NCBI RefSeq assembly: GCF_949628265.1
Contig: NC_088790.1
Span: 21,828,545-21,892,544 of the forward strand
Direction: 5' to 3'
From: Cloeon dipterum
Taxonomy: Eukaryota; Arthropoda; Insecta; Ephemeroptera; Baetidae
Length of the DNA stretch: 64,000 bases
Of this stretch, positions 34,991 to 47,190 are shown piece by piece; position 1 is the first letter of the stretch, and every line of letters starts with the position of its first letter. The position numbers and the translations under genes are program-made. The notes beneath the pieces are model-generated. The model worked only from the letters and a program-made list of their open reading frames with translations. It was not told where the DNA came from and ran no database searches.

Positions 34991-36600
34991 TGCGCTGCAA
35001 TGCGTGAAAACGTGGAACTATGTAGGCACTTTTCTTTACAGTCGCTGTTTATCTTTATCCCTTTTAATTGGCCTGAGAAAAGTTTGTAAAGTAGATTTTG
35101 TGACTCTATTTAGTAATGCAGTCAAATTTTTGACCAATGCAAAAATATTTTTTGACTGAGATTCCCAAGTCTAATTTATTTTTGATGAGCACTATTGGAA
35201 TTTGTCAATATATAATTATTTGGCCTCAATTGTTTTTATTTTTAATTAAAAGAAATGCGGCCCCTGAAAAATTGCGCAAGGTATTTAAATGGTATACTTT
35301 CATAATGAATAAAAAACCGTTTTAGTTTTTAAAATATTCTCGAAACTCGTCTAAACATAGCCCAGAACCAACTTTTTCGTCTCTAGAAAACATTTTCGAT
35401 TTGTAAGTTTTAATATAGAGGGGACTCGCACAATCAATTCAATTCTGGAATATTCACTGTTGAATTTCAGCAGCTATTTATGACAAATTGGAGTGCTCAG
35501 CAATAAATTTTTCCAATTATGCTCTTCACATTTCATCATCTTTGACTTCAATGATCTACGAGGTCATGAATAATTGAATAATAGTAATTAACTCAATTAA
35601 ATGTATAGAAATAAAAATAATTATCTCAGAATTTAAAAACAAAAATACCAATTTATTATTTCCAAGCAAACAGCTTATTTTCGATACGATCTAAAAAGTG
35701 ACTGAATTTAAAGGAGGTGACTTCTTTCATTTAGAAAGCCAACAGTAAAGTAATTTCGTTGTAAATAACAAAGAATCTCGACGAAATATCAAATACCAGT
35801 GATAAAAATTTTATATTTTTATTTAATTCTATAAAGAAGCAGGGAGTTCTTTTTTTAAATTATTTTTATTTAAAAAAAACATATTAAACTATATACGATC
35901 GTCTAAATGTTACTGCGTAGTTGTGAACGTGACAAATAACCGATTGAAATAGCCGCTCCAAAAATAATGCATCATTAGAATAATTTGGCAAAGCCGTTCA
36001 AAAACGATCAAAATCAATGTGTAAAATACACTCTAGTCATTTTGCTCAATTGACTTGGCATTCGTGATCACGCAAAACTAGCGAGAGTGCGAATCAAAAA
36101 AGCAGCGCGGGAGGGGGTGCGAAGTATGTGCCGCGGCGCGAGGGTTGATTATGACGCCAAACGGCGGACAATTATCACGGCGTATTATGCAGAATGGCAG
36201 GCAGCGCACACACTCTCACACAGACACGCAGAATTCAGAGATGATGAGCTCGGATGGGCGGCCGAACCCACCATTATGCGATGCAGCAATCATCATAAAG
36301 TCCAATTAATCAATAATTAACTCCGTCGCCGGGCATCGATTCGCCATATCCATAACAATGATTCACAGTTATTGGCCAGCTTAGCGCTACACAAATACAC
36401 ACACACACACGCCGCTTCAGCGCAGCATATGCACCGCACAATGAGCCAGCCAGACAACAGAGAGATTTGCTCGTTTCCAATTCTGGCCGTGTATATTTAA
36501 TTTACTGCGGCCGATCACATTTGTTCGGACGTGCTCCGCGCAATCATCTCCAAATAAGACCGGCGCACTATGATTAGCTCCAGTGGACCAAAATTGTGAA
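34991..36600. other. AT-rich spacer and GC-rich island (36060-36580)
   Basis: The island carries a CA run at about 36397-36409 and a homeodomain-like cluster CATCATAAAGTCCAATTAAT followed by CAATAATTAA near 36290-36318. The spacer before it has nothing recognised. Confidence 0.4.
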
Positions 36601-36900
36601 AATTATTTTAGCCAAGCTGAAATTAATTAAAATCAATGCAAATATATTACTTTCAAATAATCATCATTACGAATCTGCAGGGCAACTCTGCTCTATACAC
36701 ATTGCCCATAAAAGAAATATTTTGCAGGTTAGGATTTACCGGAATTGCATACCTATTTTAAATGAAGTTTAACTTATGGGCTCAGTTTTAAAATTTTTAT
36801 GTAAACCTATTATGTAACTCGTGCTCAAAATTTGCGGAAGCCCTAAGTGTTCGACGTAGGCGAAATATATTGCGACACCATATACTTCTGTTTTTAGCCA

Positions 36901-37080
36901 CTTCCGCTACAATTTAAGACTCAATCCTGCTGCTGTGGGTTCTACACTTGAAAAAATTTCATATTGGTGAAATAAGACCAAATACATAAGTTTATCAATT
37001 CACCGTAGAGACGAAAAAAAATTACAAAGAAAAACTTTTCCAATGATTTTACGTGAATTGGCTGCACTGGTTTTTTTCAT
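36901..37080 (+). repeat. Partial copy of a dispersed repeat related to 55.56-55.81 kb
   Basis: The segment with AATCCTGCTGCTGTGGGTTCTACACTT matches AATCCTACTGCTCTGCATTCTACACTT at 55583-55609 and continues with a similar CACCGTAGA...AAAGAAAAACTTTT stretch. A second arm comparable to that of the 55-kb copy is not clear, so this may be truncated. Confidence 0.45.
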
Positions 37081-38640
37081 TTCATCATAAGAAACCATTT
37101 TAAGGGTTATGTCAATCATTGCAGTGATAGTGACTTAAAACAGTAAATAACCGGTGGTGTTATCTATTAGCGGATTAGAGTACTAAGTGATATAGAAGCC
37201 CAGGGGCGATAAGTCTTAAGAATTATGTCTTCAACGGTCTTCAATAAATTTATGGATCAAATCAACTGGTTTCGTATAGACAAATCCAATTGCTGAAACT
37301 GCAACTTTTAACAATAGCTGATTTGTGTGTTAAAATAACTCCAAGTACAAACTTACCTTTTTCATAACAAGGATGTATCTCAATTGACTTTTGCTTCAGT
37401 TAAAATCGTTAAAATTTCAGATACAGATTTAAAATTTTTTAAAATAACAAAATAAAAAATTTGATAATTTAAAACGACATAAGTCCCATTAGCACTAGAT
37501 AATTTAAGGATTTTCTTACATTTGCATCCTCGGTGTTTAGTGGGCAGTACATTTTTCCTATAGAAGCACGATATGTAGAAATATCGAAAAATAAAAAGCT
37601 CGCAATATACCAAAGCAGCTGCATTTGATTCCAACTGAAAAATTGCCGCCAAAAAAATCTATCGCACAAATTGTATTTTTATTTTAAATTTAACTATGAT
37701 TATGTGTGATGAGCACAGTTTTCTAATTTTGATTGTCTGTTATGGGTAGTAGAGATCATCAGATTTGAGCTGGCAAAGGCAAGTAGGAGAGCAAGCGAGC
37801 GAGACAGTGAATTTATGGAAGATTTAAGTGCCAGTGCAAACAGCGCGGACCGACGAGAAGAAGAAGAGACGCTCGTGAGAAATGCGTGTAAGAACAATTT
37901 ATGGTATTTATTCAGCAGATTAAAACATATTTGCCGTGCCATAAATTCACTACTCCGATTTGGCGAAAGGGGATTAAGGAATTACTGCACGCACCTCCCA
38001 AGTATGCGCCCGCATGTGTGTGTGCCGACGAGTGAATCATTTCTTAATCCATTTTGGAGGTAAATTGAACTGAAACACCGCGAGACAACAAAATGAAATT
38101 TGGCTGCTACCGCGTGCGCAGGAAATTTTTCATTCGCAAATTTGTGACTCACGTCTTTCTTCATGAATAATTGTTAATGCGTTTTTACATTAAACGCCAT
38201 AAATCTGCGGGAATTGTGCCTTTTATGCGTTTCCTGGTAATCTCGCTATAAAACTTTACAGGAAATTAATATTTCACTCTTTTTCCCTCTCATCTCTCTC
38301 TCCTCCACTGCTGCTTTATCTTGGCAAAAATTATCCAGCGGCATTTTCGAGCGCATAAATTCTCCGACTCGTCATGTGGGCCGCGCGCATAATAATTCAC
38401 AACTCCTAATTCCGCACTACACTTTTTTTATTGCAGCCCGCGCCTTTTTTATTGCCTCTCTCGCCGTCCGAATTCTTAATTAGACCCGAAACAATGGGGA
38501 TGAAAGGAAATGGCTCTTTGAATGATGAAAATTTCAGATACGTAAGGCTATCAGGGGCGACAATATAGGTAGGCAACCTGAGCAACAGCCCCGCCATGCC
38601 GGATGCATAGCATAGCAAAAGATTCTGCACGTGGTTGTGA
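37081..38640. other. AT-rich spacer and GC-rich island (37740-38620)
   Basis: The island is rich in Hox-type cores: GTGCCATAAATTCAC near 37940, AACGCCATAAATCTGCGG near 38195, CCTTTTATGCG near 38220, and GCATAAATTC near 38355. A short minus-strand open frame is not convincing. Confidence 0.4.
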
Positions 38641-39175
38641 GTTGAACTGAATAAAGGGTATTTTCATTTAAAGTTTGAATTTATTTGGATTGGTAATAAA
38701 ACATGAATTTAAGTTCGGTCCAACCCTTGTTAAAAACCCGAAGTAAAAGTATATCGCTTCTAACGAATAGAAGTTTCTTTGGGGCGAGAGGAGAAATAGC
38801 CTGATTGTTTTGATAAAAATCAATTAAAAATCGTCAGATTTAATTCTAAATGACGTGTGGCAATTAAATTATAAATTTTGGTTTCATGGTCAGTAATCTA
38901 CATTCATACTCAACAAATATACAAATGAGTCTTCAACCGACGATCTTCAATGGAGCTAATCTCTTCTTCGTACGTATCCGATCCGAGCATTAAACATCCT
39001 ATTGATTCGTCCTTAATTCAAAATAGTAGCTGGTCCGTATCCACGCTACAGCCTATCGGCCAGGTTGCCTTAATAACATACATTTCGCCATAGTAAATAT
39101 ACAATTCATATGAGGAATAACAATGATTTGGAAACAAATTCTCATTAAAAATATACTCACAAAAATTGATTTTGA

Positions 39176-39352
39176 ACATCGGTTCAAATCACAAAGGTAC
39201 GCAGATCCGCATCAAAGCGTGCGTCATTCGTGGACATGGCCCGTCTAGGCCATTCCACCTTCAACGAGCTACGTGCTGCACTCAGCCAGACAAGCACTCC
39301 TAATGCCAGGCTTAAGCATTCGCTCTTGCCGGCTCACAAATATTCTCAATAA
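39176..39352 (+). other. Short coding-like fragment, unassigned
   Basis: A 58-residue frame ending TAA at 39350-39352 contains KVRRSASKRASFVDMARLGH and STFNELRAALSQTSTPNARL. Its base composition is clearly richer in GC than the flanks and codon-like. It has no good start and no family match. It may be an exon with an unseen partner or the relic of a transposable-element protein. Nothing else is seen between 38640 and 39767. Confidence 0.25.
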
Positions 39353-39767
39353 CGAATTACAAATATTTCCAAACATATCCCTCAGAAGGCGAAACATATC
39401 AATCATACAAGAAATTAAACGAGTGATATACGTACAATTACTCGTTACACGCTTCTCAATGAAACTAATAACGCTAAAAATATTAAAATCATTTAAATTC
39501 TCCTTTAAAAAAATATTGTCGTTGCTGGCAAAGACTGGTAATGTTATGCATAAAAAACATACTGATTTTTAAATACACACCCAGTTGGTGGTGTGGGCTG
39601 GAATACGTACGTTTCTGAAAAAAAATGAATTAAATTACATTGCACTAACCACTTGGCAGCCCACATTAAAAAAAATAATTTAAAAATTTAATATAACTGA
39701 AATAATCCATGCGTTTCATACAATGTTGATTTCACAGCTACATTAAATAATCAACACTATAATCAAA

Positions 39768-40157
39768 CCATTGGCTCGCATTGATGAGCGTATGCTTTGC
39801 GTGCTATGAGAGAATCCAAGCGATGTTTAGGGTTTGAGTGCAGGCTGATATGCACCTATGTTTGACTCTCTGTCATTTCAATGACGATTCCATTCGGATT
39901 TGGGGGGTTGCGAAAGCTTTCCGACTCGCTACTTGCTGGTTTGCACCCTTCCAGCAAGCCATAATTAATTTCACGGGACGAATGCCGAGCGTTTCAATTA
40001 AGACCCTGGTGCGGGGGCAGAAACACGAGCTGGTCCTTTTCTGCAATGGGCTTCGTCCAATGAGGCCCATGTCATTCGTTCGCGATGATATTTGGACGCG
40101 GAGTTTTCGCGGGATTTTCGCTAAAAAGTATGGGATCTTCCGTCTCGAAAGAGGTTA
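39768..40157 (+). repeat. Dispersed repeat R, copy 2
   Basis: This aligns with 8577-8930 in the same orientation through blocks including TTGCGAAAGCTTTCCGACTC and GTGCGGGGGCA. Here a 106-codon plus-strand frame (39838-40158) is open, but the matching frame is broken in copy 1, so I treat it as non-coding. GC content is well above the neighbouring DNA. Confidence 0.6.
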
Positions 40158-42200
40158 ACCAATAAACAAAAAATAACAAAATTGCTTTTATTCATGATTC
40201 TAAACCACAATTATATTAAAAAAACTTGTTGCCCGAAGTAAATTGTTTTATTTTCTAAAATTCAAAAATCGTACGTTCGATCGATTTAGGAGTGTGATGT
40301 TTTTTCTTTTCAACTTTCTGTTTTATTGTTTCTTAGAAACTCCCCTCGTAAACTCCAGCTTCAAACGTACCCTGCAAACTTTTGATTTTTCTCCCAATCA
40401 CTAATTCATTTTTACCGACGACATAAGCATCCTTTATCGGAAACGAATCCCTTCGCTCATTTACAAAATTATTGGCAGCCGATATTATCACATCGCCCCA
40501 GAGGAAATTGGAAAATATCGTATCTGCGTCGCTTCAAAATGCAAAGATGAAACAAAAAGGAAGATTCGATCAGTCTGTCTCGCACAAACAACCTGATAGA
40601 AGCAGATACTCGGTGAAATCTAAATCCTGAGTACGCCGGAGTGCAACGTTCATGAATCTGGATTTTGCGGAGGACGCGTCACGATGGTTGAGAGAAGGGC
40701 TGCTTGCTGTCTTTCTGTCTTTCTCTCTATTCTTTCTCGCCGCCGGGCGCGCTTATTAGCTAACTTTTTTAATTGATTCGAGATTGACATCAAATTGGAA
40801 AATTTATCTTTCTCACTCGCAGGCGCGCCGAACGAGACAGAATTAATTAAAATTGTCAAGCGGACTTGACGAGCCAGCTTGAGCTGCGAAAAGCAGAGAG
40901 CTGCCGGTCCGACGACGACGACTCTCGAGCGCGTTTGTTTAAGAAAATTGGTAATTAAAAGAGAGCGCGACCGCCCGCCTACTCTTTAATTTGAATGAGA
41001 AAGAGCCATGCGTCTTGAGAAGCAGATGGAATTTGTAAATTTAGAGAAATGAATTTTAATTTTGTTAAAAAACACATGGTTTTTTGAGGGATTGTGAATA
41101 TTTCAAGAGCTATCTGATTATGGAATGAAAAAATGAATCTCAATTATATTATAGTGTAACGTTAAAGCACGTAAGATTTATTTTTCAGTCCATAGTTTAC
41201 AGGATTTTTAATCTCGACATGAATGACAGAAATATTTATTTTAACTAGTAAATATGAGTTTTCAGTTCCAAAATAATAAAATCAGGTGTTTAATAAGTGG
41301 TAAATAGATTAATAATTATTTTAAAAAATAAACTATTCAAAATATTATTGACTGAGTAATAAAGTTTTCTTGTAATTGTTAACTGTACAGTATTTATTTT
41401 GACCAAACGTTAAATAAAATACAAGTGATAATGAACAACACATATTTAAATTTCGCTTCTGCACTACTGATCTACTCATAAACGAGGCGCACAGTGCGAT
41501 GCTGGAGCCAACCAAAGCACACTCATTAGATTTCAGTGCATAAAGTGTGACAAGAAACACGTTGCAACGAGCGGGAGCAAGCGAGCGCAAATTGGCGCGA
41601 AATATTGCTGGCGATAAAATTTTGACAAGCGGCACCGCAACCCTTCTGCTAATATGCACTCGCACCGGCTGATGCACGTGCAATTAAGGGGTGTTGGATG
41701 CAGCAGCCGGACGCGGGGGTAGATTCCAGCAGCCCCCACCCCGTGCCACCCCCGGTGCGAGCAGAGAGACAGAAGTCGTCAGCAGCGGCGAAAACACACA
41801 CACACACACGCACGCGAAGAGCCAAGTGAGGGCCTGCAGGCGCGCGCGGACTCATTAAAAGTAATCGAGTCGGTGTTAATTTGGCGCTGACAAAACACGG
41901 GCCCGCCAGATAATGGGAAATGCAAATGAGCCGCCAAATTTAAAACCCAATTACGCTAAGATCCAGCAATTTATTGCATTATATCATGCGGCCAGCAGCG
42001 AGCTGCCTGCTGCCACGCACTTTCACACAAAAGGCCCGCCGGCTGATACCGCGCGCTCGGCCAACTTTTTATGTTTGCCTTTTTAATGAGGCCTTATCTT
42101 ATTAAATCAAGCCCCCAGCAAACGCGTGAGATGTGGCTGAAATCAGGCGCGTTTTCGCACTCCGAGCCGATTATTTTGCCTCCAACAACTGTCAATTTTG
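40158..42200. other. Spacers with GC-rich islands (40640-40990, 41450-42190)
   Basis: A CA run lies at about 41795-41812. GACGACGACGACTC occurs near 40910. The second island contains GATAAAATTTTGAC and several AATTA cores. No coding evidence. Confidence 0.4.
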
Positions 42201-43640
42201 TTGGGTAGAAAAGAGTTGTTGATTTTTGTACAAAAGACCTAGAAATTTTCCAAATTAAATTTGGGTTAAATCATATCATTTCAAGCTAGATAGTGATCAG
42301 GTCATGGTTTGGATGTCATTTTTAGGGAAAACATCAGACATTCTTAAGACGAATATCGGTAGATATAGAATATCAATGGATATAATGACGGTTTTAATCA
42401 ATATTTCTCAGGGTTCATTTACTCGAAAAATCAAATTAAAAATTTACAGAAGCCCCTATTTAAAGCAACACTTAATAATTATCTAAAGCTGATGCCCAAT
42501 TATTTTTCACTCCGATACAACCCAGCTGTATCATTTAATTAATACGCTTAGAATCTAACTAAGAAATACATAAAGAGATGACTATATATGGTTAAAATGT
42601 TACCAATATATATACCTGATACTTTAAGCAGTTACTAATCTATGAGATCTAAAAAAGGTATGTTCAATATTTTTAACTTAAAATTAAAAAGCCATATTCC
42701 TCAAAAACTCAGTTGACCGATCCAGAGCGCTCTGCGCATCTTTTTTTTATATTTCGTCGTTGCACTTCTTGGGCAGAAGGGAACCTGCGCTGTCCTCATT
42801 TAGCAGAGAAAAATTTTAACCGTTGAATTTTAAAGCAAAATGGTTTACAGTAATTTTATTTTTAATTATCCGCTTGTTGTTTGGTCTCAGTGCTCTAAAA
42901 CCTACATAAAATTTAAGTCACTAAAACTATATGTTTCAACAATTACAAATATAAAAAATTAAGTTGTTTAACATTTTTTTAAATAATTTTTTATTTTAAC
43001 ATTAAAATTTAATTTTCTAATTTTAATTAAAAGCTCATAATTTTATTTTTCTAAAAATTTAATACGTTTTAATATCATAATTTTGTACATTTAAATCTTT
43101 TTTCTAGTGAAATATATAAAAATTATGATGGTTCTCTAGTGTTATCGAGTAACTTAATTCAATGATCTTTCTTTCACCATACTGGGCTTCATATATACAT
43201 ATATAATGATCATTGATTCCAAGTTTTTAGATTTAAATTTATAAGATTGATTAAAATCACGCTCTTGGTTGGCATTTGTCTGGATAGTCGATAGGGCAAT
43301 GTATGGGGAAAGAGCCCTGCAAAACCATAATAGAGATAAATTGAAACAAGTGCTGAATGTTTTATTAAGCTGCATAGCACGTATTATCAAGAACGGCTTT
43401 AAGTATGTCTAGTTTAAAGTATAGCAGATTTGCGAAAAAAGCGTGCAGAATTTCCGATTTATGATCAAAGCGTTCTCAAATAGCTATGCTATATAAAAAT
43501 CGTGTGCCATCAACCTGCTGAAACCTAAAAAGGTCGAGTTTTGGTTTGTTTTGACCCGCAACTGCGGCAGAAAAAGAAACAATAAACGAACAGCTTTCTC
43601 AATTGTGACACATTAATATCCTCAAATAAGGAAGAACAGG
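42201..43640. other. AT-rich spacer
   Basis: Very AT-rich, especially 42840-43240. No gene, hairpin or repeat is recognised. Confidence 0.4.
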
Positions 43641-44290
43641 CTCAAAATCAGCTCAGGCAAAGCAATTTACCGTGCACAGCCCGGCCCGCAAGATAACATA
43701 AAGACGCGTGCGGCAGCCTCTCTGGGGAGGAATCATTGTCCAAAATAATTTGGCAAGCGATAAATTATTTCATTTTGTTATCGCCGGGCGGAGATAAAGC
43801 TTTATCACCGGAGCAGGAGCGCGGCGCGTTCGGGCCCCGTTGCAGAACAAATACGTCGGCGGCGGCAGATGAGCCGAGAGTTTCGGCGCGGTATCGATCT
43901 CCCTTTATACACGCGGAGGTGGCAATGATATTATTTGTCGCGTGTGTGTGTGTGTGTGTGTCTATTCGGTTAAGATGCCGCCGGCCTACAAACTGTCTCA
44001 TCGGCGCGCGCGCCGAAAGAAAGGCCGCGCGTGAGAGAGTGCCACTGTGTGTTTTGTCACGTTCCGCTTTAACAACTTAACGCATATTGTCGAATATTAG
44101 CCGTCGGGGAGAGGCGCACACACAGCACCGCTCCCGCCGGCCTCCTCCTTCTCGTCGTCGTCTTCTTCTTCTTCTCGCTCTGAACGGCAGCTCCTGTCGC
44201 AGCCGCAACTAATGAAGATGCGGCCAAGTCGAGTTTGACACGCGCACAACACTGACTATTCGCAATCACGCTCGTCGCCTAACGTGGAAT
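43641..44290. other. GC-rich island with GT microsatellite
   Basis: (GT)n fills 43942-43961. GATAAATTATTTCATTTTGT and AGATAAAGCTTTATC near 43756-43805 give GATA-type and palindromic TATC/GATA sites. A CGTCGTCGTCTTCTTCTTCT run is near 44150. Open frames here follow the composition only. Confidence 0.45.
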
Positions 44291-44574
44291 GCCGTGCGTC
44301 AGTTACTTAGTATATTATAACACTGTTAACTGATATAATTCGTAATTTGATGGTTTCAGCGAGTTTTGGACTTCCAAAGAATAAGACTCCTGATGGGGCT
44401 TTACAAGGAAATCGCCATTTTTTCAATTTTTTTCTTTTTTTTTTAAAGAAGACTTTCAATTTTGGGTGATGCTAACTGAATTCAGAATCGCGCGAGGCTA
44501 TCATAATTATTATGAGAATTAAATGCAACTCCCTCGAGGTGTTGTGAGCTATTTATTTTTCCAGATTTTTACAA

Positions 44575-45330
44575 AAAGGTCTTGCTCTACTATTTTCGGC
44601 CCTTATTTATGAACTAGAATGGAAACATGAGTTTTAATCAGAGTCTGTCACATATTTCCAGCATCAATTGAAATTTAACATGTATTAAAAACAACCTACT
44701 AACTTTTAAATTTAGTTATCCTCAGCTACCAGACGAGACAGGAAGGTAAATTAAACAGCCTTTTAAATGTAAGAAATCAAACATCATTGATATAAATCAG
44801 AAAAAAATAAAATCAAGGCTTCATCCTTGTTGTTTTCAATTCTCGACCATAGTTTCGACGTCATCAAGTACTTCCTAATCATGAGTAATCAATTAAAATC
44901 ATACAACAATACAATAATGTCACACCTAAAATTACAAAATTTCGACACAAAAAATTCTTAACACTTCTTTACAAATGTCACCAACCTATTCTTGAGGCAG
45001 TTGAGGGTTGCGGCTTGCTCCAAAGACCAAATGTGAGAATTCTATGTCCACCACTTTGTTAAATATACGCGCGCACCAACGAGTATGAAGCCTGTTTTTA
45101 TTTTTTCTCAACATCAAAGCAACCTCGAGTCGTCGCCTTTTTCAAAATCTTTTACATATTTGTCAAAATCTTGTATAAAAATCAGCAATGAAAAACAGTT
45201 ATAATACCAGGTTGTTTTTTATACACGTTAACGTTTAATTTCTTAAACTTATGTAAGAAATATGTGAAAAACTCGTGTTTCCATTCTAGCTCATAAATTA
45301 GGGCTACAACAAGTAGCCAAAACGTGTAGA
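44575..45330. mobile_element. Composite inverted-repeat element enclosing family M copy 2
   Basis: Outer arms: about 44600-44660 (TTTATGAACTAGAATGGAAA and onward) and the reverse complement at about 45253-45310 (TTTCCATTCTAGCTCATAAA), with a 12-base gain in the left arm before TCACATATTTC. Inside, 44812-45150 is family M in reverse orientation to copy 1 (27.9-28.2 kb). It shares the CTTCATCCTTGTTG arm, the ATTGTATTGTTG...CTCATGATTAGG core (reverse strand) and the CTCGAGGTTG extension. Copy 2 has a longer, unique left interior where copy 1 has a perfect copy of its right arm. No transposase is seen. Confidence 0.65.
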
Positions 45331-45340
45331 AATATGAAAG

Positions 45341-45365
45341 CAGCTTGCTAAACACCGAGGAAGCT
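45341..45365 (+). repeat. 25-bp stem-loop motif, also at 63641
   Basis: CAGCTTGCT...CACCGAGGAAGCT occurs here and at 63641-63665, identical at 22 of 25 bases. AGCTT and AAGCT can pair around a 14-base loop. It lies just outside the composite element. Its meaning is unknown: a piece of a transposon or a conserved binding site are both possible. Confidence 0.4.
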
Positions 45366-47190
45366 TTAATTCTTCTTACTATTGGACTATTTTACTAAAT
45401 AAAATCATTAACTTTCTCCTTAAATTATATTAGCATTGAGATATTTACTTAGTTTATTAAAATAAATATTTACTTGAAAGGACCAAAATAGTCCGCATAT
45501 AGCATTAACATAAAATTGCGAGTGACAAAGATAATGAAGAATGCTTAACAGAAAAGAGTCTTACAAATCATCTTAAGAATTTAAATTTGTTTATTTATTT
45601 CAAAATTGAAATAACGCTGAAAATGCAAAGTGCGCTGCTTTCTCACTATTTACATTGGTTGCTCGGCGGGAGTGGCACTTGGCACGCCATTCGAAGGTGT
45701 TACTGAGGGATCAAGTATTGAAAGTGCAGGAGTAGCGAGCGAGCGAGTGAGAGAGAGGCGAACAAAGGGTTAAGCCAGCTTAGTGCCGGGCGTCATTGCT
45801 TGCCCCTCAAGTGAGGTCCCTGCCAACCTGCTGTTTGCTTGCTTGCATGTGTTTAGTCGGCGGGTGAAACGCACAAAGGTGCGTGCGAGGAGAGCAGCGA
45901 ACGGTGTGCGGCTCAAATCAAACGGAATTTTTGATCAAGGTATTAGCGCGCGTGGAGAGGCAGCCACCGCCGCCGCCGCCGCCGGCCTGATAATTCCTGT
46001 ACGACTTGTCATTTCAAGAAATGGGCCTCGGCTTAAAATGCCAGAGTGTTGTTGCCGCCGCAGCACAAACAAAACTTTGCCAGGAGCAAGGGGTTTACCA
46101 TCGTGCGTGTGAAGGCGGTCTTTGCAAAACGATAATGCCATATCAAAATTACACTTGCACAAAGAGACTTTCTGTCGGTTTAAAAAAATTTCAAATTTCT
46201 GTAAGGCTGGAAGCTTTATACATATGATTGGAATTTGATTTGATACATATGATTTCGATTTTTAATTATAATATATAATCAGTAAATTATAATTAGTTCC
46301 AATCGCTTTGCTAACTAATTGGGATCATTTGAACAAGGTTTTGGGTACATTTCTGAGTGCCCCGATGGCTTCCATTCAAATATTCTAAAAACTCTTGACT
46401 AAGTCGTTCGAACGATGTGAAGATCTTGCAGATCAAACCATTTCATAGCACACATAGCTGTCGGTAAAGTGGCTAAACATACGAATCCATCAATGTTAGT
46501 GCTTACGGACCACCCTGATGTCAGGGATCGATTTCTTACCTGTTCTGATGGTCTTATTTGACCTTATAGGTAACCCAGCATTATTCTATAGCTGAAAATC
46601 GATCGATCGTGAAATTTCTATTTTCTCACTACTTACCTGGACTAAAAATTGCAATTTTTGTATTTGCAACCTTAGACCCTCCAAAAGTTTCATCATTTGC
46701 AGACGGTATCAAATCTCTCAACACCAAATAAACCTAAAAATTACTAATATTAGGTTTTTGAAAGTAAAAACTCGAATTCGAAAGCGAGTGATAAAAATTA
46801 TAAATTTATAAAATTGCCAAGGAGATGGCGTCTTACTTTCCAAATAATAAGAGTGCATAATAATTAGAGAGACTTGATTTTTAACTTCTATCCAAGAAAA
46901 AAATGATGGATTTTGATGATTTAAATTTGAAAAACAAATAATAAGGTCTCAGTAATCTGTTAGTAGATTTAAAAGGTTTTCGACTCCTTTGACTATTGGT
47001 TAAAGAGACGTTTATTATATTTCTTGTGTTCAGAAGGGGAGTCTGATAATTTTAAAATTTCACTTTTCTATTAAAAACTAATAATAATTGCATTAGTTTC
47101 GAAAATTTTGCTGCGATGTGTCTCTACCACACAAGTGAAGTGATTTTTAAGTAAAAATTTCAATATTTAATTATCTGAAAATTGCTGGCG
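45366..47190. other. GC-rich island (45640-46120) in AT-rich DNA
   Basis: The island has a GCC triplet run at 45967-45985 and a GAGCGAGCGAGTGAGAGAG run near 45735. Ala-rich open frames follow the triplet run. Nothing is recognised in 46230-47190. Confidence 0.4.

Noticed and set aside
39838..40158. 106-codon frame in repeat R copy 2
   Set aside because: The matching frame in copy 1 is broken by a one-base difference and spacing changes, so coding constraint is not supported.
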